From contig NZ_JAJEWL010000007.1 of assembly GCF_020687695.1 (NCBI RefSeq), positions 124,001 through 188,000 of the forward strand: a DNA stretch of 64,000 nucleotides. The letters are read 5' to 3'. This DNA comes from Pusillimonas sp. MFBS29 (GTDB taxonomy: Bacteria > Pseudomonadota > Gammaproteobacteria > Burkholderiales > Burkholderiaceae_B). Positions 1-9,931 of the stretch are shown in pieces. Under the pieces are notes generated by a model. The model did not search any database. It was not told the DNA's origin and saw only the letters and a list, made by a program, of their open reading frames with translations. The position numbers and the translations under genes were made by a program. Numbering within the stretch: the stretch's first letter is position 1; each line of letters begins with the position of its first letter.

Positions 1-2419
1 GCGCGATGGACGCCTGCACCTTGACGGCACGCAGCCGGTTGAAGTGATTCAATGATTGCGGCGATACGCTTTCATAGACGTTCAGGAAGTTGGACATCTG
101 CACCATGCCGCCTTCGTCGGTGCGCACATAGATATCGGAAATATCGGCCGGGTCGGCGCGGTCTTGCTTCTTGACCTGAACGATAACGTCGTATTGTTCG
201 CCGCTGTCGCGAAAGCGGGTGACCTGACGCCCGCCCAGCATGGATTCCAACGTTCGGCCGACATCGCCCACATCCACGCCCACATCGGCCAGCTTGTCAC
301 GCTGAACCTCTACGCGCAGTTCGGGGGTGTTCAGTCGCAAGTCGGTGTCGATATTCTGCAAGCCGGGATAATCGCGCAAGATACTGACGAATTCGTTAAC
401 CATTCTATCCATTTCGGGATACGAGACCTGGCTCATAATCACGAAATCTATGGGTTTGGAGGTGGAGCGTTGCCCCAGCGACGGCGGGTTGACGGGGTAG
501 GCCTTGACACCCGAAAGTGCCGAGAGATGCGGCTGCAGTTCGCTGGCTATGCTTTGCTGGGCCCGCTCGCGCTGATCCCAGGGCTTCAGGCGCATGATGA
601 CGATGCCGTCGGTAACGGTGGGAAAGCCAACGAAAGATTGGCTGGCCTCCATTTCCGGCACTGATTCATACAACTTCTCAACGCGCTCCACGCTTTGCAT
701 CATGTAATCGATGGTGGCCCCTTCCGGGCCATTGAGCATGCCGTAGATCACGCCACGATCTTCCAGCGGTGCCAGCTCGCTTTTAACCACTTTGAACAGC
801 ACGCCGCTGCAGGCAGCCACAGCCACTCCCAGCAACACTATGAGCAGACGATGACGCAAGGCGCGTGCCAGCCCGTTGCGGTAACTATTGGTCAGCCAGT
901 CCAGAAAGTTTTCGATGAATAGATAGACACGGCCATGGCCGGCCTGATGACGCAGCATGGTCGAGCACATCATGGGTGTAAGGGTCAGTGCCACGAATCC
1001 CGATACCAGCACCGCACTGGCCAGCGTGAGCGCGAACTCGATGAACAGGCGTCCGGTGCGACCGGTGGCAAAGGCCAGCGGCGCGTAAACGGTCACCAGG
1101 GTAAGGGTCATGGCGACGATGGCAAAGCCGATTTCCTTGGCCCCCAGAAAGGCGGCTTCTATGCGTGTCTTGCCTTCTTCGATATGCCGGAAGATGTTCT
1201 CGAGCACAACGATGGCGTCATCCACCACCAGACCTATGGCCAGCACCATCGACAGCAAGGTAAGCGTGTTGATGGAAAAGCCCATGAAATACATGATGCC
1301 GCAGGCGCCGATGAGCGACACGGGGATGGTGACGATGGGAATCAGGCTGGCCCGCAGGCTGCGCAGGAAAAAGAATATGACCAGTACGACCAGAATAATG
1401 GCCTCGATCACGGTGGCATACACCGACTTGATGGATTCCTGAATGAACACCGACGAGTCGTAAGTCACCGCCAGTTTCATACCTGCCGGCAGGTTCTTGT
1501 TGATTTCCTCGACTTCCTGGCGCACGTAACTGGACAGCTCGAGCGGGTTGGCCGTGGCCTGCTTGGTGATGCCTATGGTCAGGCTGGAGCCCCCGTTGAA
1601 GCGCGCCAGCACCCGCTCATCCAGCGGTCCTATCTGCACATCGGCCACATCAGACAGACGCACCGGATAGCCATTCACAGTGGCCACAATGACATTGCGA
1701 AACTGTTCTGTCGATTGCAAGTCGGTGGATGACGTAACCGTGAACTCGCGCTGTTGCGATTCAATGCGTCCTGCAGGAATCAGCACGTTTTGCTGGCGCA
1801 GCGCCGTTTCCACGTCTTGTACGATCAGGCCGTAGGCCGCCAGTTTGGCACGGTCTATATAGATGCGCATGGACGGCAGCCGTTCGCCGTAGATGCGCAC
1901 TTCGGCCGCGCCGGGCAATACCGACAGGCGCGTCTTGATATAGCGGTTTATGTAGTCCGACGCTTCCAGCTGGCTGTATGTACCCATGCCCACGCCCACA
2001 TACACGATAGGCGAGGAATCGGCTTCGACCTTGCTGATAATGGGTTCGTCGATTTCATCGGGCAGGTAGCGCCGCGCGCGCGACACCTTGTCGCGCACAT
2101 CGGCGGCGGCCGCATCGGGGTCGCGGCTAAGGTTGAACTTGATATTGATATAGCTGCGCTCTGACCGGCTGCGCGAGGTCATGACGTCTACGCCCTCAAT
2201 ACCGGCCAACTGGTCTTCCAGCGGCTTGGTCACCTGAGACTCGACCACCTCGGGTGAAGCGCCCTTGTAGTCGGTACGCACGGACACCACTGGCTCATCG
2301 ATGGCGGGATATTCGCGCACGGTCAGCCTGTCGTAGGAGATCAGCCCGACCAGCACGATGATCAGTGACAGCACTGTGGCAAAGACCGGCCGCTTGATGC
2401 AAACTTCAGATAAGACCAT
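1..2419 (-). CDS. RND efflux transporter permease subunit (HAE-1 family), 3' end cut by window edge
   Basis: This is the inner-membrane proton-driven pump of a tripartite drug or solvent efflux system. About 806 N-terminal residues are visible, starting MVLSEVCIKRPVFATV, of a family that is usually about 1,030 residues long. The TM4 motif GLVVDDAIVVLENI with the proton-relay Asp pair is present, as are the porter-domain sequences and a run of hydrophobic helices after it. The ATG at 2419 follows the adaptor gene by 15 bases, so the two form an operon. The C-terminal part and any outer-membrane factor gene lie beyond position 1. The substrate cannot be inferred. Confidence 0.93.
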   Translation of the reverse strand, partial: MVLSEVCIKRPVFATVLSLIIVLVGLISYDRLTVREYPAIDEPVVSVRTDYKGASPEVVESQVTKPLEDQLAGIEGVDVMTSRSRSERSYINIKFNLSRDPDAAAADVRDKVSRARRYLPDEIDEPIISKVEADSSPIVYVGVGMGTYSQLEASDYINRYIKTRLSVLPGAAEVRIYGERLPSMRIYIDRAKLAAYGLIVQDVETALRQQNVLIPAGRIESQQREFTVTSSTDLQSTEQFRNVIVATVNGYPVRLSDVADVQIGPLDERVLARFNGGSSLTIGITKQATANPLELSSYVRQEVEEINKNLPAGMKLAVTYDSSVFIQESIKSVYATVIEAIILVVLVIFFFLRSLRASLIPIVTIPVSLIGACGIMYFMGFSINTLTLLSMVLAIGLVVDDAIVVLENIFRHIEEGKTRIEAAFLGAKEIGFAIVAMTLTLVTVYAPLAFATGRTGRLFIEFALTLASAVLVSGFVALTLTPMMCSTMLRHQAGHGRVYLFIENFLDWLTNSYRNGLARALRHRLLIVLLGVAVAACSGVLFKVVKSELAPLEDRGVIYGMLNGPEGATIDYMMQSVERVEKLYESVPEMEASQSFVGFPTVTDGIVIMRLKPWDQRERAQQSIASELQPHLSALSGVKAYPVNPPSLGQRSTSKPIDFVIMSQVSYPEMDRMVNEFVSILRDYPGLQNIDTDLRLNTPELRVEVQRDKLADVGVDVGDVGRTLESMLGGRQVTRFRDSGEQYDVIVQVKKQDRADPADISDIYVRTDEGGMVQMSNFLNVYESVSPQSLNHFNRLRAVKVQASIA

Positions 2420-2434
2420 GGCTGTGTCCGCCGA

Positions 2435-3544
2435 TCAGGTGTTGGCGGGCGTGCTGGCGGATGGCGCGGCCTGAGGCTCGACCGCATCGCCGTCACGCAC
2501 CTTCTGCAGCCCCGTCGTCAGAACCCGATCGCCCGCCTGGAGGCCTTCAAGCACTTCGATCTGGCCGCCGCGCCGCTCGCCCAGCTTGACCACAACGCGT
2601 TTGGCATGACCGTCTTCAACACGATAAACAAATTGTTGTTCGCCCGAAGGCACCAGCGATGTTTCAGGCACAACCAAACCTTGTGCATCGGCAAACTGCA
2701 AGCGCACGCGGGCGAACATGCCCGGGCGCAGCAATTCGTCGCCATTGGGCACTTCGGCACGCAACAGAATGGATCGCCCGCCTACGTCGACCAGGGGGCT
2801 GATCGCGCCGACCTCTCCTTCGCGCTGTTGTCCGGGCAGCGCATCAAAGCTGAGCGCCAGTCTGGCGCCGACCTGCACCTGTCCCAGAAACTGCTCGGGA
2901 ATCCGAAAATCAACCTTAAGCGGATCGACCGATTCAATGGGGACCAGATCGATACCCGGGCTGACATAATCACCAACCGAAACGTTGCGCAGACCTATCA
3001 TGCCGTCGAAAGGCGCCAGAATGGCGGTTTTCTCGAGCTGGGCCTTGGCGAGCGCAACGGCCGCCTGCTGCACTTTAAGCTGGCTGGCCGACTCATCACG
3101 TGCCTGCTTGCTGATGAACCCTTGTTTGGTCAGTTCCTCGGCACGCCGGTATTGGCTGCTGGCCAGACTGAGGTTGGCCTGAGCTTGCTGCAGCTGCGCC
3201 TTGGTTACGCTGTCGTCAAGACGCACCAGAACCTGGCCCTTGCTGACTTTTCCACCCTCTTCGAAGTTGATCTCGACGATCCGGCCGGTTACCTCGGGCC
3301 GCAGCATGACGGAGTTTTCAGAGCGCAAGGTACCTACCGCCGACACGCCACGTGCCAGGGGTATCTTTTTTACCGTTGCCACCTCGACCGCAATCGCCTT
3401 GCTGGCGGGCGCAGGCGTCGCCGCGACCGGCGTAGCGTCTTTGGGCGCGGTCGTGGCACGACCTTCGTACCAACGCAGACCGGCAGCGCCTATCACCAGC
3501 CCTGTTACCAGGACCAGCACGAAACCAACAAAGGAATTTTTCAT
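2435..3544 (-). CDS. RND efflux periplasmic adaptor (membrane fusion protein)
   Basis: The 369-residue protein links an RND pump to an outer-membrane channel. It begins MKNSFVGFVLVLVTGLVIGA, an uncleaved signal anchor, then an Ala/Pro-rich linker, a barrel-sandwich (lipoyl-like) half ending in TGRIVEINFEEGGKV, a coiled-coil hairpin (about residues 105-165), the second lipoyl half and beta-barrel domains. The ATG at 3544 is preferred over an upstream TTG at 3574 because the hydrophobic anchor begins there. The pump gene follows after 15 bases. A 71-base gap separates it from rnhA, so it may be co-transcribed with rnhA or have its own promoter. Confidence 0.92.
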   Translation of the reverse strand: MKNSFVGFVLVLVTGLVIGAAGLRWYEGRATTAPKDATPVAATPAPASKAIAVEVATVKKIPLARGVSAVGTLRSENSVMLRPEVTGRIVEINFEEGGKVSKGQVLVRLDDSVTKAQLQQAQANLSLASSQYRRAEELTKQGFISKQARDESASQLKVQQAAVALAKAQLEKTAILAPFDGMIGLRNVSVGDYVSPGIDLVPIESVDPLKVDFRIPEQFLGQVQVGARLALSFDALPGQQREGEVGAISPLVDVGGRSILLRAEVPNGDELLRPGMFARVRLQFADAQGLVVPETSLVPSGEQQFVYRVEDGHAKRVVVKLGERRGGQIEVLEGLQAGDRVLTTGLQKVRDGDAVEPQAAPSASTPANT

Positions 3545-3615
3545 CAGAAAAACGAAAGGACTATGCCAACACAATTGGTGACTTTAGCATTGGTTTGATT
3601 CTTTTTGCAGCAATA

Positions 3616-4080
3616 TTAACCAATGCTTTGCCTTTGCAGCATGCGCGCGTGCTCGACCCCCTGATTGGCCAGCTCGTCGGCACGCTCGTTGCCCGGATCA
3701 CCTGCGTGTCCGCGCACCCAGCGCCAGGTCAGCTCATGCAACGCCACCTCAGCTTCCAGCGCCTGCCAGAGATCCGCATTTTTTACGGGCTTTTTATCGG
3801 CAGTGCGCCAGCCACGCCGCTTCCAGTTGGCCAGCCATTCGTTCATGCCCTTTTGCACATACTGTGAATCGGTGTGCACCGTCACCTGACAGGGCCGCTT
3901 CAAGGCCTTCAATGCCTGAATGACAGCCATCAGCTCCATCCGGTTATTGGTGGTATCGGGCTCGCCACCGAACAGGGTTTTTTCATGACGGCCCTGGCGC
4001 AGCAAGGCGCCCCAGCCTCCCATGCCCGGATTGCCTTTACAAGCGCCGTCGGTCCAGATTTCAACTTGATTACTATTCAT
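3616..4080 (-). CDS. rnhA: Ribonuclease HI
   Basis: The 154-residue enzyme cleaves the RNA strand of RNA:DNA hybrids in the cytoplasm, removing R-loops and primers. The RNase H catalytic acids are visible: D in [12 protein letters not shown] in [13 protein letters not shown] in [10 protein letters not shown] and D in [10 protein letters not shown]. The length equals the E. coli enzyme. The ATG at 4080 sits 8 bases inside the end of the upstream methyltransferase gene, so translation is probably coupled. The order rnhA / methyltransferase / gloB / mltD matches the E. coli rnhA-yafS-gloB-mltD block, but dnaQ, which flanks rnhA in E. coli, is not found on the other side here. Confidence 0.97.
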   Translation of the reverse strand: MNSNQVEIWTDGACKGNPGMGGWGALLRQGRHEKTLFGGEPDTTNNRMELMAVIQALKALKRPCQVTVHTDSQYVQKGMNEWLANWKRRGWRTADKKPVKNADLWQALEAEVALHELTWRWVRGHAGDPGNERADELANQGVEHARMLQRQSIG

Positions 4081-4852
4081 TGCTAGATTGTTTGTCTGCT
4101 GCTTGCTGAAAATGGCGGCCGGTGACAACCGCCTGACGCCTGACGCGTTTTGATTTGCTTTTCTTCCATTTGGGGCCCACCAGCCGCATGCCCGCCACTC
4201 GCTTGACGGCAGAGACCACATAGACGGCGCCGCATACCGGCCACCAGCGGTCACCGGCCTTTTCCATGAATGACCAGCGATTCAGCCAGAGCTGGTCGTT
4301 GCAAGGAGGTGCATAACATCCGAAGCGCCCACGATCGAGGTCGAAGGATAACAGCTTGAACCAATCCTTCAGCCTGTGCAGCGATACTTGCTGATCGGCC
4401 GGAATGGGCAGCAAGGGGTCAAGCCCGGGAATACGGTCGCTCACGCCCCATAGACTCCAGGGATTGAAGCCCGACACAACGATGCGCCCTTCCGGTACCA
4501 GCACGCGCTCGGCTTCGCGCAGGATCTGGTGCGGGTCGGTGGAGCACTCGAGCGTATGGGGCAGCACCAGCAAATCCACGCTTTGCGACTCGAACGGCAG
4601 AGACTCCGGATTGGCCACCACGACGGCGCCCTGTTCGGTCGCCTGCTCGAACAGCACTCGTGTGCGCCCCTTGAAAGGAATGCGGTTGGCTTGCAGCAGA
4701 TCCCACTGTGGCAGACCAATTTGTATGGCATGATAGCCAAAAGCATTGCAGACCATAGCGTCTATCTGCTTTTGCTCCCAGCCTCGCGCATACAAGCCTG
4801 GTGGCGTGTCCAGCCACTCGGCAAGCTCTAAAATAAGAGGTTGATCCACCAC
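4073..4852 (-). CDS. SAM-dependent methyltransferase domain protein, YafS-like
   Basis: The 259-residue protein contains a class I methyltransferase fold of the Methyltransf_11 type: [20 protein letters not shown] is motif-II-like, followed by [20 protein letters not shown]. The glycine-rich SAM loop (motif I) is degenerate, near [13 protein letters not shown], as is usual for this gloB-linked subfamily. The C-terminus is basic ([13 protein letters not shown]). It is divergent from gloB with only 17 bases between the start codons, so promoters must overlap the coding ends. The natural substrate is unknown; the link to glutathione-dependent detoxification is by position only. Confidence 0.82.
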   Translation of the reverse strand: MVDQPLILELAEWLDTPPGLYARGWEQKQIDAMVCNAFGYHAIQIGLPQWDLLQANRIPFKGRTRVLFEQATEQGAVVVANPESLPFESQSVDLLVLPHTLECSTDPHQILREAERVLVPEGRIVVSGFNPWSLWGVSDRIPGLDPLLPIPADQQVSLHRLKDWFKLLSFDLDRGRFGCYAPPCNDQLWLNRWSFMEKAGDRWWPVCGAVYVVSAVKRVAGMRLVGPKWKKSKSKRVRRQAVVTGRHFQQAADKQSSNE

Positions 4853-4869
4853 ATTGACTCCCTGGCGTT

Positions 4870-5655
4870 ATGGTAACTACTGAACTTATCCCGGTACCCG
4901 CTTTCACGGACAACTATATATGGTTGGTATGCAAAGACGGCCATGCCGTCGTGGTAGACCCTGGCCAGTCTGCTCCGGTTCAGGCTGTTCTCGACGAGCA
5001 CAATCTGGTGCTGGATGCCATTTTACTGACCCATCATCATGCAGACCACGTTGGCGGGGTGCTGGCATTACAACAGCGAACCGGTGCAACCGTCTATGGG
5101 CCGGCGTCGGAAAAGCTGCCCGCCTGCGACCACCGGCTTCAGGAAGGAGATACGGTACAATTTCCCGCTGTCGGGCTGCAACTGAGCGTGCTTGATGTGC
5201 CTGGCCATACTGCCGGACACATTGCCTATTTCGGCACACTGCCCTCGGGTAAACCCTTAGTTTTTTGTGGCGACACCTTGTTTGCGGCCGGTTGTGGCCG
5301 TTTATTTGAAGGCACGCCTGCCCAAATGCTGAATTCTCTGGGTAAACTACGGGCTTTGCCGCCCGAGACACTCGTGTGCTGTGCGCATGAGTACACCCTG
5401 GCAAATTTGCGCTGGGCCTTGCAGGTAGAGCCCGGCAATCCGGTATTGCAGCAAAGGTGGAAAGCAGATTCGCAGCTACGGTCTGATGGCGTGCCTACAC
5501 TGCCGTCAACCATGGCGCTCGAGCTCGACACCAACCCTTTTTTGAGAGTATCGCAAACTTCTGTGGCAAAGGCGGCCGCCGACTATGCAAAGGCCAGGCT
5601 GGACACGTCCGTAGATATTTTTGCCTGTTTGCGCGAATGGAAAAATAATTTCTGA
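4870..5655 (+). CDS. gloB: Hydroxyacylglutathione hydrolase (glyoxalase II)
   Basis: The 261-residue cytosolic metallo-beta-lactamase-fold enzyme hydrolyses S-lactoylglutathione to lactate and glutathione, the second step of methylglyoxal detoxification. The dinuclear metal motif LLTHHHADHVGG is at about residues 51-62, with later ligands in DVPGHTAGHIAYF, CGDTLFAAGCGRLFEG and CCAHEYTLANL. The length fits the family. The next gene, mltD, begins 10 bases after the stop codon. Confidence 0.96.
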   Translation: MVTTELIPVPAFTDNYIWLVCKDGHAVVVDPGQSAPVQAVLDEHNLVLDAILLTHHHADHVGGVLALQQRTGATVYGPASEKLPACDHRLQEGDTVQFPAVGLQLSVLDVPGHTAGHIAYFGTLPSGKPLVFCGDTLFAAGCGRLFEGTPAQMLNSLGKLRALPPETLVCCAHEYTLANLRWALQVEPGNPVLQQRWKADSQLRSDGVPTLPSTMALELDTNPFLRVSQTSVAKAAADYAKARLDTSVDIFACLREWKNNF

Positions 5656-5665
5656 TGAATTGCCA

Positions 5666-7048
5666 ATGAACTGCTTACGACTATTCATTCTGCTTATCGT
5701 AGCAGTACTGGCCGGTTGTGCCACCCAGAACTCACAAGATCCATATGGTCACGCCAAAAAGCAGTACACGGCAGCCGAAACCTCCCGCACCATCGACCTG
5801 ACACACCCGCCGCGCGACATGTGGGATCGCATACGACGCGGCTTTGCCATACCCAATCTCGACAGCGACCTGACTGAACAATGGACGCTGTATTACGCTT
5901 CGCATCCACAGTCGGTGCTGACCATGAGCGAGCGTGCCAGCAAATACCTGTATTACATCGTCGACGAACTCGAGCGCCGTGGCCTGCCCACCGAGCTGGC
6001 CCTGCTGCCCTTCGTCGAAAGCGCCTATAACCCCACGGCTTACTCGCGCGCCAAGGCTTCAGGCCTGTGGCAATTCATACCGAGTACGGGCCGGCAGTAC
6101 AACCTGCAACAGGATTCGTGGCGCGACCAGCGGCGCGACCCTGTTGCATCGACCAATGCCGCCCTGGACTACCTGACCTATCTGTATGACTTTCAGGGCG
6201 ACTGGTATCTGGCACTGGCCTCGTACAACTGGGGTGAAGGCTCGGTCAAGCGGGCAATGGAAAAAAACGCCAGTACTGGCATGCTGACCGATTACGCATC
6301 CATCAATATGCCGGCGGAAACGCGCAACTACGTGCCCAAGCTGCAAGCCATCAAGAATATTATTGCTGCGCCCGACAAGTTTGGCATCACGCTGCCCCCG
6401 GTCAGCAACACTCCCTATTTCACCGCCGTCAAGAAAAAGAAGGACATCGACATTGAGGTGGCGGCACAGCTGGCCGAAATGCCTCTCGAGGAATTCAAGG
6501 CCCTGAATGCCTCGTTCAATCGTCCCGTTATTCTGGCCGAGCACAACCCCACCCTGCTGCTGCCCACGGACCGCGTCGATATTTTCAATACGAACCTGCA
6601 GGCCTACAAGGGCGAGCTCAGCTCCTGGGATACCTACAAAAGCAAAAAGGGCGAATCGTATGCGGCCATCGCCAAGCGCCATGGCATCAGCCTGGGTACG
6701 CTGCGCGCCGCCAATGGCTTAAGCAAAAAACAAAGCCGCGCACTTGCGCAAACACTGCTGGTACCGGCCCGTCATTCACGTGGCAGCATCCAGCTGGCAT
6801 CGCTGGAAGCACCGGCCAGCCCCAACACCGCCAGTGGCACGAAAGTAACCAGGAAGCAGGATGTGCGCGTGCTGCGGCGCGGGGCCAACGTACGCACTCA
6901 CACCGTTAAAGGTGGCGATACCCTCTTTGCCCTGGCCAAACGCTACAACACCTCGGTCAATGAATTACGCAAGCTTAACAACCTGAAAGGTGACAAGCTG
7001 TCCAAGGGTAAACGGCTGCGCGTGCCCGGCACGGGCATACGCGGCTAA
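5666..7048 (+). CDS. mltD: Membrane-bound lytic murein transglycosylase D, lipoprotein
   Basis: The 460-residue protein cleaves peptidoglycan glycan strands to 1,6-anhydro products. The lipobox VLAGC near residue 18 indicates an outer-membrane lipoprotein. The SLT domain follows, with the catalytic Glu in LLPFVESAYNP and the supporting motifs ASGLWQFIPSTGRQY and LALASYNWGEGSV. Two LysM peptidoglycan-binding repeats lie at about residues 325-375 and 415-455. The ATG at 5666 is chosen because the signal peptide MNCLRLFILLIVAVLAGC starts there; an in-frame upstream ATG at 5621 overlaps gloB and would extend the signal unnaturally. Confidence 0.95.
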   Translation: MNCLRLFILLIVAVLAGCATQNSQDPYGHAKKQYTAAETSRTIDLTHPPRDMWDRIRRGFAIPNLDSDLTEQWTLYYASHPQSVLTMSERASKYLYYIVDELERRGLPTELALLPFVESAYNPTAYSRAKASGLWQFIPSTGRQYNLQQDSWRDQRRDPVASTNAALDYLTYLYDFQGDWYLALASYNWGEGSVKRAMEKNASTGMLTDYASINMPAETRNYVPKLQAIKNIIAAPDKFGITLPPVSNTPYFTAVKKKKDIDIEVAAQLAEMPLEEFKALNASFNRPVILAEHNPTLLLPTDRVDIFNTNLQAYKGELSSWDTYKSKKGESYAAIAKRHGISLGTLRAANGLSKKQSRALAQTLLVPARHSRGSIQLASLEAPASPNTASGTKVTRKQDVRVLRRGANVRTHTVKGGDTLFALAKRYNTSVNELRKLNNLKGDKLSKGKRLRVPGTGIRG

Positions 7049-7075
7049 ATATTTATACAAGAAAAGGATCATCTT

Positions 7076-7858
7076 ATGGGTTTCCTGAACGGTAAACGCA
7101 TTCTGGTTACGGGCGTACTGTCCAACCGCTCTATTGCCTACGGTATCGCACACGCCTGCAAAGAGCAGGGCGCCGAACTTGCCTTCACATATGTGGGCGA
7201 GCGCTTTAAAGAACGTGTGACTGAATATGCCAACGAATTGGGCAGCGATATCGTCATTTCCTGTGACGTATCCGAAGACGCACAGATCGAAACCGCCTTC
7301 AGCGAACTCAGGGAGCGCTGGGACGGCCTGGACGGCCTGGTGCACTCCATCGGCTTTGCGCCACGCGAATCCATTTCCGGCGACTTCCTCGACGGAATGA
7401 CTCGCGAGAACTTCCGCATTGCGCACGATATTTCGGCGTACAGCTTTCCAGCCATGACCAAGGCCGCCCTGCCCCTGCTCAAAGGACGCAACAGCTCGGT
7501 GCTGACCCTGACCTACCTGGGTGCAGAAAAAGCCATCCCCAACTACAACACCATGGGACTGGCCAAGGCTTCGCTGGAAGCCAGCGTACGCTACATGGCG
7601 GCTTCACTGGGCCCCTTGGGCATACGCGCCAACGGTATTTCGGCCGGCCCCATCAAAACCCTGGCAGCCAGCGGCATCAAGGATTTTTCGACCATACTGA
7701 AGTTTGTCGAAACCCACGCCCCCCTGCGCCGCAACATCACCATCGAAGATGTCGGCAACGTGGCGGCATTCATGATGTCCGACCTGGCCGCTGGCATTAC
7801 CGGTGAAATCACCCATGTAGACGGTGGTTTCTCTACCATCGTTCCAGGCATGGAATAA
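7076..7858 (+). CDS. fabI: Enoyl-[acyl-carrier-protein] reductase (NADH)
   Basis: The 260-residue short-chain dehydrogenase-type reductase performs the last step of each fatty acid elongation cycle. It has the N-terminal FabI signature [20 protein letters not shown] and the catalytic Tyr and Lys in YNTMGLAKA, with the substrate loop following [16 protein letters not shown]. It is preceded by a GAAAAGGA ribosome-binding site. It stands alone between mltD (27 bases upstream) and a convergent GST gene whose stop lies 7 bases downstream. Confidence 0.97.
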   Translation: MGFLNGKRILVTGVLSNRSIAYGIAHACKEQGAELAFTYVGERFKERVTEYANELGSDIVISCDVSEDAQIETAFSELRERWDGLDGLVHSIGFAPRESISGDFLDGMTRENFRIAHDISAYSFPAMTKAALPLLKGRNSSVLTLTYLGAEKAIPNYNTMGLAKASLEASVRYMAASLGPLGIRANGISAGPIKTLAASGIKDFSTILKFVETHAPLRRNITIEDVGNVAAFMMSDLAAGITGEITHVDGGFSTIVPGME

Positions 7859-7865
7859 ATCGGGC

Positions 7866-8507
7866 TTAAGGGAAGGCTTGCCCCGGCATGCCTTCCTGCC
7901 AGGGCGGATACTTGTGCATGATCCGCTCGAACAGGTCGCTTTGCATCCAGGCCTGCAACCACCGCGTCAGCCCTGCCCAGGGCTGAGCCAGAAACCAGTC
8001 CTTGTCCGTGTGCGCAAATTGCCGCACAAAAGGCGCGATGGCCATGTCGGCCAAGGCCGGACGGTTCCCAAAAAGATAGTCACTGGCTGTCAGCCGCTTA
8101 TCAAGGTCGGCCAGCCAGCTTACAACGCTGTCACGATAATCGGTGCCGTTCACATCGTCGTAGCGCTGGGGATACTTGTAGCGATCCAGTGCATGCTTGA
8201 AGGGGCCGTCGCATTCGCCGATCAGGGCCTGCATCGCCTGTAGCGTACCCTGCTGCGGCGTCAGCCACAGGCCAGGATCATTTTGCTCCAAGGCCCAGAA
8301 CATGATGTCCAGGCTCTGATCTACGACCTTGCCATCTGTGTCGATCAGGACGGGCACCGTTCCCTTCGGCGACGCGGTCAGCATGGCCTGCGGCTTGTTG
8401 CGCAGGACCACTTCCCGTAATTCACACGGACGCGCGCTGGCGGCAATGGCCAGCCGGGCCCGCATGGCATAGGGACAGCGCCGGAACGAATACAGGACGG
8501 GTTTCAA
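7866..8507 (-). CDS. Glutathione S-transferase family protein, probable TTG start
   Basis: The protein has an N-terminal thioredoxin fold beginning [20 protein letters not shown], where [10 protein letters not shown] resembles the GST/glutaredoxin active-site helix, then the cis-Pro loop GTVPVLI and an all-alpha C-terminal domain with [18 protein letters not shown]. Conjugation, peroxidase or thiol-transferase activity cannot be told apart. The start chosen is a TTG at 8507 that overlaps the trhO stop codon as TTGA, giving 213 residues. The open frame continues upstream inside trhO, but homology to the fold starts only at LKPVLYS. Translational coupling to trhO is likely. Confidence 0.85.
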   Translation of the reverse strand: MKPVLYSFRRCPYAMRARLAIAASARPCELREVVLRNKPQAMLTASPKGTVPVLIDTDGKVVDQSLDIMFWALEQNDPGLWLTPQQGTLQAMQALIGECDGPFKHALDRYKYPQRYDDVNGTDYRDSVVSWLADLDKRLTASDYLFGNRPALADMAIAPFVRQFAHTDKDWFLAQPWAGLTRWLQAWMQSDLFERIMHKYPPWQEGMPGQAFP

Positions 8508-9430
8508 ATGCGTACGCCGATATGGCGTTGACGACGTTTGCGGGCCAGTTCCACCTGCTTCTGGCGCTCGCGGAAACGCTGCAATTGCTCTTCGGTATGC
8601 GTGCCATGGCAATGCGGACAACTGACACCTTCTTCGTATAGCCCGGACGCCTTGTCTTGTGCGTCCAGCGGCAGCCTGCAGGCGCGACACAGTTCGTAGT
8701 CGCCCGGCTCGAGTCCGTGCCGCACGGAAACACGCTCGTCGAAAACAAAACAGTCACCGTCCCAGCGGCTTTCTTCTTCCGGCACCGTTTCCAGGTACTT
8801 CAATATACCGCCTTGCAGATGGTAGACCTCGTCAAAGCCCTGGGAGCGCAGATAGGCGGTGGATTTTTCGCAGCGAATGCCACCGGTGCAGAACATGGCC
8901 ACCTTGGCACCCTTGCCCAGTACGCCGTCTTTGCCGGACTGCTCTTGCACCCATTTGGGAAACTCAGAGAAGCTGCTGGTGTGCGGATTGATCGCCCGGT
9001 TGAAAGTACCGATGGCAACCTCGTAGTCGTTGCGCGTATCAATGACCACGACATCAGGATCGTCGATCAGTGCGTTCCAGTCTTCGGGGCTGACATAGGT
9101 ACCCGCCATGGTGTCGGGCTGGATATTGGGCACCCCCATGGTCACGATTTCGCGCTTGAGCTTGATCTTCAGGCGATAAAAGGGCATTTTTTCAGCCCAT
9201 GATTCCTTGTGCTCGAGCGTGGCCAGACGCGGATCGCTGCGCAAATAGGCCAGCACGGCATCGATACCTTCTTGCGAACCCGCAATAGTACCGTTGATGC
9301 CTTCTTCGGCAAGCAACAACGTACCCTTGACCTGCTGCGAGTCGCAAAAGTCGAACAGCGGCTGCTGCATTGCCTTGAAATCGGAGAGCGTCACAAACTT
9401 ATAGAGTGCCGCAACAATAAAATTAGCCAT
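8504..9430 (-). CDS. trhO: tRNA uridine(34) hydroxylase, rhodanese-domain protein
   Basis: This 308-residue YceA-type protein catalyses oxygen-dependent hydroxylation of wobble uridine, on the route to 5-carboxymethoxyuridine-type modifications. It has an N-terminal acylphosphatase-like domain ([15 protein letters not shown]), a central rhodanese domain with the catalytic Cys in [18 protein letters not shown], and a C-terminal cysteine-rich part ([22 protein letters not shown]) likely to bind zinc. The ATG at 9430 starts [13 protein letters not shown]; a more upstream frame start at 9481 has no family support. Confidence 0.94.
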   Translation of the reverse strand: MANFIVAALYKFVTLSDFKAMQQPLFDFCDSQQVKGTLLLAEEGINGTIAGSQEGIDAVLAYLRSDPRLATLEHKESWAEKMPFYRLKIKLKREIVTMGVPNIQPDTMAGTYVSPEDWNALIDDPDVVVIDTRNDYEVAIGTFNRAINPHTSSFSEFPKWVQEQSGKDGVLGKGAKVAMFCTGGIRCEKSTAYLRSQGFDEVYHLQGGILKYLETVPEEESRWDGDCFVFDERVSVRHGLEPGDYELCRACRLPLDAQDKASGLYEEGVSCPHCHGTHTEEQLQRFRERQKQVELARKRRQRHIGVRI

Positions 9431-9576
9431 AACCTTGAAAGTGAGATCTGTAATGCCCTGGCCCGGACGAACCAGGCGCAACTGCCTCTATTTTAACGTT
9501 ATCGTGCCCCGACACTAAGGATAGCCACGTTTCCATTACTATATTGGTACGTTCTGGACAACTCATAGGATTGCTT

Positions 9577-9903
9577 ATGACACGCATATTGTTACTTGGC
9601 GCTGTCCTGGCCGCCGCCACGCTGGCCGGATGCGCTACCGGCACACAAGGCGCCGCGTCCAACACATCTGCCACATCAACTTCATCCAGCACCAACGGGC
9701 GAGAGTGCAATTCCGACCTGGCCGAATCAGCCGTAGGCCAGAAAGCCGATGCCACAGTACTGGAAAGCTACCGGAAGGAAGCCGGAGCCCAGTTGGCCCG
9801 CATACTCAGGCCGCGGGACGTCATCACCATGGAGTACAACCCGCAACGGCTGAACCTGCGCGTGGACGAACAAGATGTAGTAATCAGCGTAAACTGCAGC
9901 TAA
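9577..9903 (+). CDS. I78-family peptidase inhibitor, lipoprotein
   Basis: The 108-residue protein starts with a lipoprotein signal (MTRILLLGAVLAAATLAGC) followed by a Thr/Ser-rich linker. The C-terminal domain ECNSDLAESAVGQKADATV ... LRPRDVITMEYNPQRLNLRV ... VISVNC has the order and the C-terminal cysteine of the I78 (elastase inhibitor-like) fold. Members are thought to inhibit serine peptidases; a role in protecting the envelope is inference. An AGGA site precedes the ATG at 9577. It lies 28 bases before the next gene. Confidence 0.8.
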   Translation: MTRILLLGAVLAAATLAGCATGTQGAASNTSATSTSSSTNGRECNSDLAESAVGQKADATVLESYRKEAGAQLARILRPRDVITMEYNPQRLNLRVDEQDVVISVNCS

Positions 9904-9931
9904 CTCCCTTCATTTACCTTACATTGGCGGT

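Noticed and set aside
935-1732. Plus-strand open frame of 265 codons and others in 56-2164
   Set aside because: They lie antisense to the RND pump gene, which reads through on the minus strand without a stop; their translations are His/Gln/Gly-rich and resemble no family.
3545-3574. TTG start at 3574 for the efflux adaptor
   Set aside because: It would add ten residues before the membrane anchor without a ribosome-binding site; the ATG at 3544 fits the family better.
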